64,000 bases of DNA from Candidatus Bathyarchaeota archaeon (lineage in GTDB: Archaea > Thermoproteota > Bathyarchaeia > 40CM-2-53-6). The translations under genes and the position numbers were made by a program. Positions 43,130-52,636 of the stretch are shown here, piece by piece. Location: assembly GCA_005888745.1 (NCBI GenBank), contig VBBS01000034.1, positions 1-64,000 on the forward strand, written 5' to 3'. Position 1 is the first letter of the stretch, and each line of letters opens with the position of its first letter. The notes beneath the pieces were generated by a model that searched no databases, was not told the DNA's origin, and saw only the letters and a list, made by a program, of their open reading frames with translations.

Positions 43130-44710
43130 TCACACTTCGAGCCTTACCCGGTATTCGCCGAACGAGTCTCTTAGGACGTCGCTGATCTCGCCCACGGTGC
43201 AGTCGGCTCGGACCGCGCGCAATATGTCAGCCACCAAGTTCTGATGATGTCGTGCCGACCTGCTCAGCTGTCCAAGGGCACTCCTTACGCTAGAATTGTT
43301 TCTGGCCTGCCTCATCTTCTTCACCTGTCTTATCTGAACTCCCTCAAGCTCCGGGTCGATCCGCTGGATTCTTGGTCCGCTACTTCCTTCAGTAAACTTG
43401 TTGACTCCGACGATAATCGTCCGACCTTCGTCAACGGACTTCTGGAACCTGTATGCGCTTTCCTGTATCTCGCGATGGACAAATCCGGATTCTATCGCCT
43501 TTCTAGCGCCGCCTAAATCTTCTACTTTCTCTAAGAGACGAGTCGCGTCGGCCTCTAGATTTCTTGTTAAGGATTCCAGATAGTAGCTACCAGCTAGCGG
43601 ATCCGCTGTCTTTGTCACTCCTGATTCGTGAGCGATGATCTGCTGGGTACGCAAGGCAATCTGAACCGATTCTTCGGTAGGCAGAGAGAGTGCCTCGACT
43701 CTGGAATTAGTATGGAGAGATTGTGTTCCACCGAGGACTCCTGCAAGGGCTTGGATTGCGACCCGGACAATGTTGTTGTCAGGCTGTTGCGCGGTCAAGG
43801 TTTCACCACTCGTCTGGGTGTGAAATCGTAGCTTGCAAGATTCAGGATCCCGGGCCTTGAAATGGTCCTTCATGATGCGGGCCCAGATTCTACGCGCAGC
43901 TCTGAATTTCGCGATCTCCTCCAAGAAATCGTTCCTGCAAGCAAAGAAGAAAGAAAGTTGGGGCGCGAACTGGTCTATCCTGAGCCCTCGATCTAAAGCG
44001 GCCTTAACGTATTCGATCGCGTTTGCAAAACAGAAGCCCAGTTCCTGGATCGCGTTCGCCCCTGACTCGCGGATATGATAGCCGCTGATGCTGATCGGGT
44101 GCCAGCGAGGCATTTTGTGGGCGCAGTATTCTATGAGGTCGATGGAGAGTTTCAGCGATGCTTCTGGAGGATAGATGTACGTGTTCCTCGCAATATACTC
44201 CTTCAGAATATCATTCTGAGTCGTTCCCCTCAACTTGTTCTGAGGAATCCCTTGTTCCATTCCAACGGCAACGTAGAGAGAAAGCAGAATCGGAGCGGTA
44301 GCGTTGATCGTCATGCTGGTGCTGACCCTTCCGAGGTCGATGCCCTCGAAGAGACGCCTCATGTCATGTACGCTGCTGACTGCGACCCCAACCCTCCCAA
44401 CTTCCCCCGCCGCCCTCGGATGATCAGAGTCGAGACCGAGCTGTGTTGGCAGGTCGAATGCTGTACTGAGCCCTGTCTCACCGTGAGATATCAGATACTT
44501 GAAGCGGCGATTGGTTTCTTTCGCGGACCCGAAACCTGTGTATTGACGCATGGTCCACAACCGGTCCGAGTACATTCCATCGTAGATGCCACGCGTGTAT
44601 GGGAATTGCCCTGGTTTCCTCAGTGACCTTGTCCAGTTCAGTGGAACATCTTTGTTCTCGTAAACTTTCTTGACAGGTATCCCAGAGTCTGTTGTTACAG
44701 GATCAGTCAA
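43130..44710 (-). CDS. methylmalonyl-CoA mutase, large (catalytic) subunit
   Basis: A 526-residue TIM-barrel subunit without the B12 domain, the archaeal/two-subunit arrangement. The residues that define methylmalonyl-CoA specificity in known mutases are kept: Tyr57 in RQYTGF (Tyr89 of the P. shermanii enzyme) and Arg175 in IARNTY (Arg207). It interconverts (R)-methylmalonyl-CoA and succinyl-CoA with adenosylcobalamin, using a separate B12-binding subunit such as the one at 8.7-9.1 kb. Starts at TTG 44710, overlapping the meaB stop by TTGA. Confidence 0.92.
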   Translation of the reverse strand: MTDPVTTDSGIPVKKVYENKDVPLNWTRSLRKPGQFPYTRGIYDGMYSDRLWTMRQYTGFGSAKETNRRFKYLISHGETGLSTAFDLPTQLGLDSDHPRAAGEVGRVGVAVSSVHDMRRLFEGIDLGRVSTSMTINATAPILLSLYVAVGMEQGIPQNKLRGTTQNDILKEYIARNTYIYPPEASLKLSIDLIEYCAHKMPRWHPISISGYHIRESGANAIQELGFCFANAIEYVKAALDRGLRIDQFAPQLSFFFACRNDFLEEIAKFRAARRIWARIMKDHFKARDPESCKLRFHTQTSGETLTAQQPDNNIVRVAIQALAGVLGGTQSLHTNSRVEALSLPTEESVQIALRTQQIIAHESGVTKTADPLAGSYYLESLTRNLEADATRLLEKVEDLGGARKAIESGFVHREIQESAYRFQKSVDEGRTIIVGVNKFTEGSSGPRIQRIDPELEGVQIRQVKKMRQARNNSSVRSALGQLSRSARHHQNLVADILRAVRADCTVGEISDVLRDSFGEYRVRLEV

Positions 44711-45657
44711 TCGTTTTCTCCTATCTTAGAGATAATTCCTACAAGCCTCAAGGCAGCTGTCTCCGGATCCAGTTCGCGTCTGACAACTCGTCCAACCAGA
44801 GAGTCGAGTTCTTTCTGATCTCCGAGACGCTTAACGGTTTGATGATAGAAATCTGAGAAAGCAGCATCCACCAGCTCGGACTGGATCCTCTTGCTCAATC
44901 TCTTCTCCCTGAGGCTTCCGGTATCCAAATGCTTCTGGAATTTTTCGATTGCATCAACAACCGCTGAGACACCCACTCCTTTGATTGCTACTGTCTTCAG
45001 AACTGGTGGCCTCCATCCATCTCTCTCTTGCAGACCGCTTGCGATGTTGTAGATCGTCTTTGCTGGGTTGACTAAGTCTGACTTGTTGATGACGAACAAG
45101 TCACCAATCTCAGCGAAGCCTGCCTTGAACGCTTGAACCTCATCGCCTAGCTGAGGCATCAAAACGACTATTGTCGCGTCCACCGTAGACGCGATCTGTA
45201 CTTCCGTCTGGCCCGCTCCCACAGTCTCCACGATGACAACGTTCATCCCAGCTGCATCCAATACTCGTATTGTGTTTCTTGCAGCTCTAGCAAGTCCTCC
45301 TAGGTCACCTCGGGACGCCATGCTTCGAATGTAGACTTTCTTCTCCAGGCTATGGTCCATCATCCTTACCCGGTCTCCCAACAACGCACCACCCGTGAAT
45401 GCGCTGGACGGGTCGATTGCCAAAACTCCAACGCTTCGTTCCCTCTCGCGATACTCTCCAACCATCTTGTCGACTAGAGTGCTCTTACCGGTCCCGGTTG
45501 GACCGGTAACGCCGATGGTGAATGCGTTGCCCGTATGCGGATACAATTCTTGAATGAGCTTTCGGCTAGGTTCACCGCCAGCTTCGATTATCGAAATCGC
45601 TTTGGCTACGGCTCTATGGTCCCCTTTGAGCACTTGAGAAGATAGCTCCCGAGCCAA
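44707..45657 (-). CDS. meaB: methylmalonyl-CoA mutase-associated GTPase MeaB (ArgK family)
   Basis: A 316-residue G3E-type GTPase: Walker [15 protein letters not shown], Asp motif in [18 protein letters not shown], switch region [10 protein letters not shown], and NKSD for guanine. It gates loading and protects the B12 cofactor of mutases. It is upstream of, and overlaps, the mutase gene; its TTG start at 45657 abuts the edge of the divergent mutase frame. Confidence 0.94.
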   Translation of the reverse strand: MARELSSQVLKGDHRAVAKAISIIEAGGEPSRKLIQELYPHTGNAFTIGVTGPTGTGKSTLVDKMVGEYRERERSVGVLAIDPSSAFTGGALLGDRVRMMDHSLEKKVYIRSMASRGDLGGLARAARNTIRVLDAAGMNVVIVETVGAGQTEVQIASTVDATIVVLMPQLGDEVQAFKAGFAEIGDLFVINKSDLVNPAKTIYNIASGLQERDGWRPPVLKTVAIKGVGVSAVVDAIEKFQKHLDTGSLREKRLSKRIQSELVDAAFSDFYHQTVKRLGDQKELDSLVGRVVRRELDPETAALRLVGIISKIGEND

Positions 45658-45777
45658 GTGAAATTCTCGGTTCTGTTCTCGCCTCCAGAGCGTATTTCAA
45701 GATTCGGCGATGAAGGGCGTCAGGATAATAGAAAAATAGGAACCTCCAGGCATCATCTATTGTTTCGTGATCGTGTT

Positions 45778-47526
45778 TTGGCAAAGGGTTACTGGAAGAA
45801 AGTTCTAGACGAGATCAAGCAGGAACGAAGGGCTCCACCGACTACCTTTGACAAGAAGCAACTTGCGAAGATCAGGCGAGAGAGGGTCCGGTGGGAGGGC
45901 AAGACGCTGAAACCATGGACTCGCGCTAGCCCTGAACAAAAGGAGGAGTTCAGAAACCTATCGAATATTCCGGTGAAAAGAGTCTACACTCCAGAGGATG
46001 TGTCATACCTCAACGAGTCTGAGCAGATCGGGCTTCCAGGCGAGTATCCCTATATCCGTGGGGTCTACCCGACGATGTACAGGGGACGACCGTGGACGAT
46101 GCGCATGTTCTCCGGCTTCGGAACCCCTGAAGACACAAACAAACGTCTACACTACTTGCTGGAACATGGAGAGACTGGTCTGAGCATTGCATTCGACATG
46201 CCGACGCTCTACGGGTATGACCCCGACAGCCAGCGTGCCGAGGGAGAGGTGGGACGTTGCGGTGTGTCGGTGGGCTCGTTGAAGGACATGGAGGTCATTC
46301 TCGAAGGTATACCGTTGGAGAAAGTGAGTACTAGTATGACGATCAATGCTCCTGCGTCGGTTCTAACCGCGATGTATGTTGGCGTTGCTGAGAGACAGGG
46401 TGTGAAACCCAAGGAGCTTAGAGGGACAGTTCAAGCGGACATTCTCAAAGAGTACATCGCTCAGAAGGAGTGGGCCTTCCCTCCTGAGGCGCATCTCAGG
46501 ATCATCCGTGACATGATGGTGTATTGTACGAAAGAAATGCCTCAATGGAACTATATCAGCATCAGCGGCTACCACATCCGTGAAGCAGGCTCCAGCGCAG
46601 TCCAGGAACTCGCATTCACACTCGCCGATGGCTTTGCGTACGTTGACCTTGGTATCGAAGCAGGGCTCAAAGTCGAGGATTTCGCGCCCCGCCTCTCCTT
46701 CTTCTTCAACTGCGGAATGGACTTTTTCGAAGAAGTCGCAAAGTTCCGGGCTGCCCGGCGAATCTGGGCCAGGGTGTTGAGAGACAAGTACAAGGTCAAA
46801 GACCCAAGGTCACTATTACTCAGGACTCACGCTCAGAACTCAGGTGCATCCCTCACCTGGCAACAACCCCTCAACAACATCGTACGAACCACCATCGAAG
46901 CACTCGCGACTGTACTCGGTGGAACACAATCTCTTCACACGAACTCCTATGATGAGGCTTGGGCGTTGCCGTCTGAGGCTGCGGCAACGGTCGCGTTGAG
47001 AACCCAGCAGATAATCGCGGAAGAGACCGGCGTTGCTGATACGATCGACCCGCTCGCTGGGTCGTACTATCTGGAATGGCTGACTGATGAAATGGAGGAA
47101 CGCGCCTTCCAGTACTTCGACAAGATAGAAAGAGCTGGCGGATTGTTGGACGCGATCAAGACCGGCTTCATCCAGAGAGAGATCGCTGAGAACTCCTACC
47201 GTTTCCAGCAGGAACTTGAGAGAGGGGACAGGGTTGTCGTCGGCGTGAACAAGTACCAGATCGAAGAGAAGAAACCAATTGACACTTTGAAGATCAACGA
47301 GGAGGCACAACGACGACAGGTTGCAAGGATAAACATGGTCCGGGAAACACGGGACAACGGCAAAGTTGAGCAAGCGTTGGATGAGCTACGGAAGACGTTC
47401 AAGGATGAGAAAGCGAACTCCATGTATCCTATGGTTAGAGCCGTCAAAGCCTACGCCACACTAGGGGAAATCATGGATGTGGGACGGAAGGTTTTCGGAG
47501 ATTACAAAGAGCCGCCGATCCTCTAA
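45778..47526 (+). CDS. acyl-CoA mutase large subunit with isobutyryl-CoA-mutase-like active-site residues
   Basis: A 582-residue paralog of the gene at 43.1 kb. Key residues differ: codon TTC 46108 gives Phe in RMFSGFG, where methylmalonyl-CoA mutase has Tyr89, and codon CAG 46462 gives Gln in IAQKEW, where it has Arg207. Phe and Gln at these places are those known for isobutyryl-CoA mutase (IcmA/IcmF); 2-hydroxyisobutyryl-CoA mutase has Ile and Gln, and an Asp that is Ala here. So I predict isomerisation of isobutyryl- and butyryl-CoA or a similar non-carboxylated acyl-CoA. The frame opens at 45658, but TTG 45778 lies a suitable distance from an AAAAATAGG-like TATA (about 45731), so I start there. 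Divergent from meaB. Confidence 0.88.
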   Translation: MAKGYWKKVLDEIKQERRAPPTTFDKKQLAKIRRERVRWEGKTLKPWTRASPEQKEEFRNLSNIPVKRVYTPEDVSYLNESEQIGLPGEYPYIRGVYPTMYRGRPWTMRMFSGFGTPEDTNKRLHYLLEHGETGLSIAFDMPTLYGYDPDSQRAEGEVGRCGVSVGSLKDMEVILEGIPLEKVSTSMTINAPASVLTAMYVGVAERQGVKPKELRGTVQADILKEYIAQKEWAFPPEAHLRIIRDMMVYCTKEMPQWNYISISGYHIREAGSSAVQELAFTLADGFAYVDLGIEAGLKVEDFAPRLSFFFNCGMDFFEEVAKFRAARRIWARVLRDKYKVKDPRSLLLRTHAQNSGASLTWQQPLNNIVRTTIEALATVLGGTQSLHTNSYDEAWALPSEAAATVALRTQQIIAEETGVADTIDPLAGSYYLEWLTDEMEERAFQYFDKIERAGGLLDAIKTGFIQREIAENSYRFQQELERGDRVVVGVNKYQIEEKKPIDTLKINEEAQRRQVARINMVRETRDNGKVEQALDELRKTFKDEKANSMYPMVRAVKAYATLGEIMDVGRKVFGDYKEPPIL

Positions 47527-48172
47527 GCAGAGAGGAAATCCGACAACGAAGACAACAACTAAGCCAGAGCCGGAGCGGCTCCACTACACAATCAAAGAGC
47601 TAGACTCCAAAACCTGGCCTGACTTCGAGAAGTTCTTCGCTAAACACAACGGGGTTCAGGGCGGTTGTTGGTGCACCTTCTATCACCACCCAGAAGGCCG
47701 TTTACTGAAAGAAGGCTTGGAACGGAAAGACGCGATCGCCTTCAATCGAAAGGAAAAGAAGACTCTAGTCACCAAAGGCCGATCTCATGGAATTCTCGTC
47801 TACACAGGCGGTCAAGCTGTCGGATGGTGCCAATATGGTCCAAAGGAGGAACTGCCCCGGATCGATTCAGGCCGCAACTACAGCAATCTAGACCTACCGG
47901 GTGAACGAGGCCGAAAACTCTGGCGTCTCACATGCTTCTTCGTAGACAGGGATTTCCGGAAAAAGGGCGTAGCAGGAGTTGCGCTGAAGGCAGCGCTAGA
48001 TTCGATACGGGAGCAGGGCGGAGGAATAGTCGAGGCCTACCCGTCCACTTCCAAGGATGGTGGAACATGGTCTCTTTGGTTTGGAACTGTAGCCATGTTT
48101 GAGAGGGAAGGCTTCAAAGCACAAGCAAAGCTGGGCGAGAAACACTTGCTCATGTGCAAGACGTTAGCGTAG
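47477..48172 (+). CDS. GNAT-family acetyltransferase
   Basis: A 231-residue protein; the GNAT core is [28 protein letters not shown] with [11 protein letters not shown] at the end. Upstream GCWCTFYHH and [15 protein letters not shown] resemble a GNAT subgroup with conserved Cys-Trp-Cys. It begins at ATG 47477 and overlaps the end of the mutase gene by 50 nt, so it may be co-transcribed. The first 35 residues are disordered and the true start could be later. Confidence 0.82.
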   Translation: MWDGRFSEITKSRRSSKQRGNPTTKTTTKPEPERLHYTIKELDSKTWPDFEKFFAKHNGVQGGCWCTFYHHPEGRLLKEGLERKDAIAFNRKEKKTLVTKGRSHGILVYTGGQAVGWCQYGPKEELPRIDSGRNYSNLDLPGERGRKLWRLTCFFVDRDFRKKGVAGVALKAALDSIREQGGGIVEAYPSTSKDGGTWSLWFGTVAMFEREGFKAQAKLGEKHLLMCKTLA

Positions 48173-48180
48173 AGTGTCCC

Positions 48181-48783
48181 ATGTCGTCAAGAGAGAACCT
48201 GAAGTTTCGTAGGACGCCGACACCCTGGAAGACAGTGGAGAGCAGAAGGATCGCGTCGCTGGGTGACTTGAAGCTTCACCGCGACCGGATCGTCTCCAAA
48301 ACCGGTTTCCAAATGGTCCATCCACGATTATTCGTCGACGATTTCTCAATAGTGATCCCGGTTCTTGGACGGGACAAGCTTGTGATGGTCTGGAACTATC
48401 GACATGCTATCCAAGGCTGGGAGCTGGAACTGCCAGCGGGCCACATCGAGAATGGCGAGAACCCCGAAGATTGCGCTAGGCGCGAGTTAGAAGAAGAGAC
48501 CGGGTATTCTGCCGGCTCGTGGAAGAAGATAGGATGGTTCCATCCCTCCCCGGGAATGTCCTCTCAGAGAGCCCACGCCTTCCTTGCGCGTAATCTGAAG
48601 AAAGGAGTCTTGAGTCGAGAGCCGTACGAGTTTGGCATGGAGGTCAAGACCCTCGGATTGCGGGATGTTTACAAGCGGTTGTGGCGTGGTGAGATTGTCC
48701 ATTCTCCCACCGCATCCGCCTTGGGCATAGCCCAGCCTGGGATTCTGAGAACGAAAAGGGCTACTGTTTCGCGCCGCAGTTAG
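48181..48783 (+). CDS. Nudix hydrolase (ADP-ribose pyrophosphatase-like)
   Basis: A 200-residue protein from ATG 48181. The Nudix box GHIENGENPEDCARRELEEE (then TGYSAG) fits GX5EX7REUXEEXGU, and FHPSPGMSSQRAHAFLA downstream is like ADP-ribose pyrophosphatases. It would hydrolyse a nucleoside diphosphate linked to another moiety. Its 3' end overlaps the convergent gene by 23 nt. Confidence 0.92.
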   Translation: MSSRENLKFRRTPTPWKTVESRRIASLGDLKLHRDRIVSKTGFQMVHPRLFVDDFSIVIPVLGRDKLVMVWNYRHAIQGWELELPAGHIENGENPEDCARRELEEETGYSAGSWKKIGWFHPSPGMSSQRAHAFLARNLKKGVLSREPYEFGMEVKTLGLRDVYKRLWRGEIVHSPTASALGIAQPGILRTKRATVSRRS

Positions 48784-49390
48784 TGCAGAACGTGTTGCCT
48801 GGAGCGAGAGGGACACCGCAGGAACGACACTTCCCCGTTGCTATAGCTAGCACTGGTGCTGGTGTAGAGGAGACAGGAGTGTACTGGAGAGATGGTTGCG
48901 CTGCTGGAGCGTACTGAGTTTGCGATTGGAGCGCTGGGGCGGTTCTCATTGTAGGTTGCATGTTCATTGCGGGCATGTAGGTTGGAAGATTTCCTTTGCC
49001 GAAGAAGGCCTTGACGCGTGACCTGGTGAGGTAGATTATCATCAGAACCCAGAAGCCTAGGGCGTAGCCTGCTTGGTAAAGCCCGGTAAACGCGACGTAG
49101 GCGGCGCCGAGAATTGAGAGAACTGTGAAGATCATTCCTAGGGTCCACGCCCAGCCCTTTCCGTGGAGAAATCCCACGCCTGTGGCCAGCCAGACGAGGC
49201 TAAAGAAGAGAAAGACTCCGCCAATGACGAGTCCCACAGTACCGATTAGGGTTCCGACCGTGGGAAGGGTTGAGAAGAGGGCCGACACGCCAATTATCGC
49301 GATGCTAACCAGAAATCCAAGGACCCCGATTAGGATCTCGATTATTCCAAGGATTGTAATTCCGATCGGCCGCGGAGGCCTCTGCATCAT
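48761..49390 (-). CDS. four-helix membrane protein with C-terminal zinc ribbon
   Basis: About 209 residues from ATG 49390 (or 49387). Four hydrophobic helices occupy residues 10-125, then a Gln/Pro/Met-rich linker (TYMPAMNMQPTMRTAP) and a zinc ribbon CRSCGVPLAPGNTFCTNCGAKQ. The start PPRPIGITILGIIEI and the motif SRVKAFFGKG are shared with the next gene, so the two are paralogs. Function unknown. Confidence 0.75.
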   Translation of the reverse strand: MMQRPPRPIGITILGIIEILIGVLGFLVSIAIIGVSALFSTLPTVGTLIGTVGLVIGGVFLFFSLVWLATGVGFLHGKGWAWTLGMIFTVLSILGAAYVAFTGLYQAGYALGFWVLMIIYLTRSRVKAFFGKGNLPTYMPAMNMQPTMRTAPALQSQTQYAPAAQPSLQYTPVSSTPAPVLAIATGKCRSCGVPLAPGNTFCTNCGAKQ

Positions 49391-49523
49391 GGGAAAATCG
49401 AGTCTCACCGGAAGATGTTAAGCGGACTGTTACCAAACTCCTTCCCGGAATGTGAGCTAGTTCGGAATGGGTAGGCAGAACGGAGAGAAAGCCTGCTCCT
49501 GATTGCTTGAGATATCGGCTCGA

Positions 49524-50033
49524 CTAGGGTTTCGAGGAACCCGTTCCTGGCACAGTAGAGGGTGATGCCATCGGGGTTCCCTTGCCGAAGAAGACTTTGA
49601 CGTGCGGTCTCATTAGATAGTAGATTATCAGTAGCGAGATTATCAGCGAGAGGATACTACCGTAGTTGCCTCCAATCATCTGAATTACGTCGAGAATTAT
49701 TCCGATGACACTGACTATGATCCCTAGGTTCCACGCCCATCTTTTTCCACCGAGGAACCCAATTCCGACGGCTAGATACAGGATTCCGAGAATCAAGATT
49801 GCTGCGCCAAGACCGATTATTAATGCCGATATGGTTCCTACGCCGAGCGAGCTCAGTCCGGGATAGCCAGCATTTGTAATTGCGCTTGTAATATCAACAG
49901 ACGCGGTTAGCGTACCAAGGAGGAGCCCAAGTCCGATGAGCACTGCTCCGCTAAACAGTAGCACTATTGCTCCTAGAATTGCTAGTACGGCTAGAACTGT
50001 TACGCCTGTTGGTCGCGGCGGCTTCGGTTGCAT
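49524..50033 (-). CDS. four-helix membrane protein, paralog of the 48.8-kb gene without zinc ribbon
   Basis: A 169-residue protein from ATG 50033: PPRPTGVTVLAVLAILG, about four to five helices, and RPHVKVFFGKGTP near the end, matching its neighbour, but the linker ends without the zinc ribbon. It lies 5 nt downstream of the next gene and is probably in its operon. Confidence 0.7.
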   Translation of the reverse strand: MQPKPPRPTGVTVLAVLAILGAIVLLFSGAVLIGLGLLLGTLTASVDITSAITNAGYPGLSSLGVGTISALIIGLGAAILILGILYLAVGIGFLGGKRWAWNLGIIVSVIGIILDVIQMIGGNYGSILSLIISLLIIYYLMRPHVKVFFGKGTPMASPSTVPGTGSSKP

Positions 50034-50038
50034 AGTTG

Positions 50039-50545
50039 CTAGAGACCCGCTCCGCAACTAGGGCAACGTGTTGCCCCAGCAGGAATACTTGCTCCACAGT
50101 TCTTGCAGGTCATGCCCATCGATCCCATCGGTGCTGAGCCCATTGGCATTGACGAGCTCATCATAGGCGGAGGCGTCGCGCCTGGAACAATTGTTGGCTT
50201 GAAGGTTAGTGCGAGTATGCCGCCGATTAGTCCGAGAAGGAAGCCGATGAAGAAGCCTCCGAGTGCGGTAACCCAGCTGATTATTGATAGTACTAAGACG
50301 ATTACGCCCCACATCTTGGCGCTGGTTGGTTTGGAATACAGCATGAATCCTCCAACAACCATGATTAGTCCCATGATGACGCCTACGATTCCTAGTGCCA
50401 ACACGGTATTGCTAGCGGAAGCTGCACCTGTAACGTTGAATGAGCCAATTATCGATCCAGCGAAGGCAAGGGCGGCTCCCCCGAAGATAACGAATAGTCC
50501 GCCTATCAGGGATAGTACCATTGCGGCTGTTGGTTTATCGCCCAT
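50039..50545 (-). CDS. MGDKPTAA-type membrane protein with C-terminal zinc ribbon
   Basis: A 168-residue protein beginning MGDKPTAAMVLSLIGG with four hydrophobic helices, a Met/Pro/Ser-rich linker and a zinc ribbon CKNCGASIPAGATRCPSCGAGL. Upstream on the minus strand GTTAAATATATAC (50574-50586) is a good TATA element. It is a tandem duplicate of the gene at 50.7-51.1 kb. Function unknown. Confidence 0.72.
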   Translation of the reverse strand: MGDKPTAAMVLSLIGGLFVIFGGAALAFAGSIIGSFNVTGAASASNTVLALGIVGVIMGLIMVVGGFMLYSKPTSAKMWGVIVLVLSIISWVTALGGFFIGFLLGLIGGILALTFKPTIVPGATPPPMMSSSMPMGSAPMGSMGMTCKNCGASIPAGATRCPSCGAGL

Positions 50546-50684
50546 TTCAGATCAGTCTGAGCGACGCTCAGACAGTATATATTTAACATATTCCGCTCTC
50601 ACCGAATTTCGGCGATTCTTGCGAAATTTGGGAGGCTTTTCCGGTTTTGAAGCTGTCTAGCGGTGTTGCAGTAGCCTTGAAAGT

Positions 50685-51086
50685 CTAGGAGCCCGTCGGC
50701 GTTGGAGAGGTTGCGGCTGGGGAAGCAGACGGCTTGAACACGATTGCCATGATGCCTCCGACCAAGCCTAGTATGAATCCTATGACGAGGCCGCCGATAG
50801 CAGTGATCCAGCTGAGAATTGAGAGAATCAATATGATGACTCCCCACATCTTTGCGCTACCGGGTTTAGAGTACATCATGAAGCCGCCGATGATCATGAT
50901 GAGACCCATGATAATTCCAACGACTCCGAAGGCGGTTACCAGAGTGCCGCCCGTTGTGCCGCCGTTGGCTAGATAGCCGAAAGACGAGACCAGGGAGCCA
51001 ACGAATGCTATTAACGCCCCTCCAAGGATCACGCATATTCCACCGATCAGAGACAAGACCATTGCGGCTGTTGGTTTATCGCCCAT
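50685..51086 (-). CDS. MGDKPTAA-type membrane protein, tandem duplicate
   Basis: A 133-residue protein from ATG 51086 with the same start and helices as the 50.0-50.5 kb gene (AMVLSLIGG, GIIMGLIMIIGGFMMYSKPG, KMWGVIILILSILSWITA), but it stops after the linker, without a zinc ribbon. Its minus-strand TATA region (ATATATCATG near 51113-51122) and part of the upstream sequence also match, so the duplication included the promoter. Confidence 0.7.
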   Translation of the reverse strand: MGDKPTAAMVLSLIGGICVILGGALIAFVGSLVSSFGYLANGGTTGGTLVTAFGVVGIIMGLIMIIGGFMMYSKPGSAKMWGVIILILSILSWITAIGGLVIGFILGLVGGIMAIVFKPSASPAATSPTPTGS

Positions 51087-51691
51087 GCCGTGTCGCAACC
51101 AGGCTCGCGGTCATGATATATAACACATTTACATTCTCGCCGAATTTAGTCAATTATCACCGGTTTTAAGGAGCTTTCCAAGTTTTGAAGCCGTTTAGCT
51201 ACGGACCTGATCGCAATCTCGGAGAGGTGCTCTCGTCTTCGCGAAGGGCGGGCCGCGGGAAAAATAGACCCCCCGGGGGTCACAGATAGTTAGCAGAAAA
51301 GTCAGAGAGAAAGAATTGTTACAGAAAGAGAGCCGATCAGGGGGGAGAGAAAGAAGAGTAGGATCGGCTTTCGAGATTCTGTCAACTCTTCGGTTGTTGA
51401 CTCATCTGTATCGACTTTCAGGATTGCCAGCTAGACCATTTTGCATGTCAGAGTTTTACGCCTGGTCATGGCAACCTTCTAGCCCAGCATCGTCCAGTCG
51501 GCTCCTACGGGCCACAGCCCACATTTCGCCTCTGGACTGGGCCTCATCGACTGATGACTACTCACAAAGATGTCCTGGAGAACTATTTTACCGAATATTC
51601 TTATCCTGTAAGGTAACCTTTCTCTGTGCCTGGAATAGGGTTGGGAACTAGATGATGCAGCGTCTTCCCCGAGGAGTCGCTGGCCCGGAAT
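51087..51691. other. non-coding stretch with a GC-rich palindrome
   Basis: GACCCCC and GGGGGTC are inverted repeats around one C at 51266-51280. A frame at 51316-51651 lacks family features and I do not call it. TTTTGAAGC(T/C)GT boxes near 51187 and 50647 are shared parts of the duplicated unit. Confidence 0.35.
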
Positions 51692-51724
51692 GTATATATG
51701 CCATAGGGGCTATAGCGGCTATAG
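51692..51724 (+). promoter_or_regulatory. VapBC promoter and operator repeats
   Basis: TATATA at 51692-51697 is followed by GGCTATAG at 51708-51715 and again at 51717-51724, a 9-bp period, directly before the TTG start at 51734. Autoregulation by the antitoxin at such repeats is usual for VapBC. Confidence 0.5.
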
Positions 51725-51733
51725 GAACGCTCT

Positions 51734-52000
51734 TTGGCCACAACGATTCAGCTAAGTGAGGAAACCCAGGGCAAGCTATTCCAACTGGTCGCCCGGCTGC
51801 AGTCGGAAACGGGGCGAAGGGTCAGCTACGATGAAGCGATTGCCTTCCTGATGGAGCAAGCCCAGGGAACTCGGGAGGCAAGAGACCGTTTCGGGAAGCT
51901 CTTCGGGGCTCTGCGCGGAGAGAAAGGAGTCTGGCAAGATCTCCGGCGGTTGAGGGCATCGGAGAATAAGAGACATGAAAGGCTCGCCAGATCTGCCTAG
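51734..52000 (+). CDS. VapB-type antitoxin
   Basis: An 88-residue protein from TTG 51734. The N-terminal strand and helix (ATTIQLSEETQGKLFQLVARL, SYDEAIAFLMEQ) fit an RHH/AbrB-like DNA-binding antitoxin; the C-terminal half is charged and would wrap the toxin. It overlaps the PIN-domain toxin gene by 26 nt, the usual order for VapBC. Confidence 0.82.
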   Translation: MATTIQLSEETQGKLFQLVARLQSETGRRVSYDEAIAFLMEQAQGTREARDRFGKLFGALRGEKGVWQDLRRLRASENKRHERLARSA

Positions 52001-52436
52001 CAAGCTCGCTATTGATTCAAGCGTCCTGATAGCATACTTCCTCGGCGAACCTACCGGGGAACTTGCTAAAAGGGAGATTCTAGGACAGCGTAGAGCCACC
52101 TATTGCAGCCACGTAACTCTCTCCGAGACCTTCTACATCCTCTGCAGAGCACGGGACCATCAGTTCGCTCTGGACGCTCTCGAGACCCTCGAGAAAACAG
52201 GCTTCGTTAAGTTCTACGATTCCACCCAGCTTGACTATGAAGCTGGGATGCAAAAATGTGCCCGCAGGATTTCCCTAGCAGATTGCTACGTCCTTGCTCT
52301 GGCAAAGAACATCCGAGGCGCAGCCGTCTTTGCCCACCATGAAAGAGATGTCAACGCGGAGGTGAAGAAGAACCCGCCACCGGTCGCTGTGCTCTTCCTG
52401 GAAGACCTCATTGCGCGGTCGAGTCTCGCCGCATAG
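51975..52436 (+). CDS. vapC: VapC-type PIN-domain ribonuclease toxin
   Basis: A 153-residue PIN protein from ATG 51975. Acidic metal ligands are visible: Asp in LAIDSSVLIAYF, Glu in SETFYILC, Asp in LADCYVLALA, and Asp in HERDVN. It should be a Mg-dependent RNase held inactive by the upstream antitoxin. Confidence 0.9.
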   Translation: MKGSPDLPSKLAIDSSVLIAYFLGEPTGELAKREILGQRRATYCSHVTLSETFYILCRARDHQFALDALETLEKTGFVKFYDSTQLDYEAGMQKCARRISLADCYVLALAKNIRGAAVFAHHERDVNAEVKKNPPPVAVLFLEDLIARSSLAA

Positions 52437-52636
52437 CAGCACTGCTGGAAGCAAAGTCTACTATTGGTCATCGACCCATCGAGCGAAATCCCCAAACGTG
52501 GCCACCCATGTCTTAACCATAGACACAGCACTGGAATTTCCGGGAAGAGACTCCGGTCCCCCGCCAAGCTAGCTCTCTCCGGAGGCTTCGGCAACGCCGA
52601 ATTCTTATCGTCGACCCACTCGCATTCCCCAGGCGA
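52437..52636. other. intergenic stretch without recognised feature
   Basis: No gene, RNA or repeat recognised. Confidence 0.3.

Noticed and set aside
44075-44626. 183-residue plus-strand frame
   Set aside because: Antisense to the methylmalonyl-CoA mutase gene.
46840-47373. 177-residue minus-strand frame
   Set aside because: Antisense to the second mutase.
45778-47526. 2-hydroxyisobutyryl-CoA mutase
   Set aside because: The Gln matches but the Ile is Phe and the specific Asp is Ala, so the isobutyryl-CoA type fits better.
50103-50660. 185-residue plus-strand frame
   Set aside because: Antisense to a membrane protein gene with low-complexity codons; Met/Pro/Thr pattern is a strand artefact.
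51316-51651. 111-residue plus-strand frame in a non-coding stretch
   Set aside because: No domain, poor start context and composition unlike neighbours.
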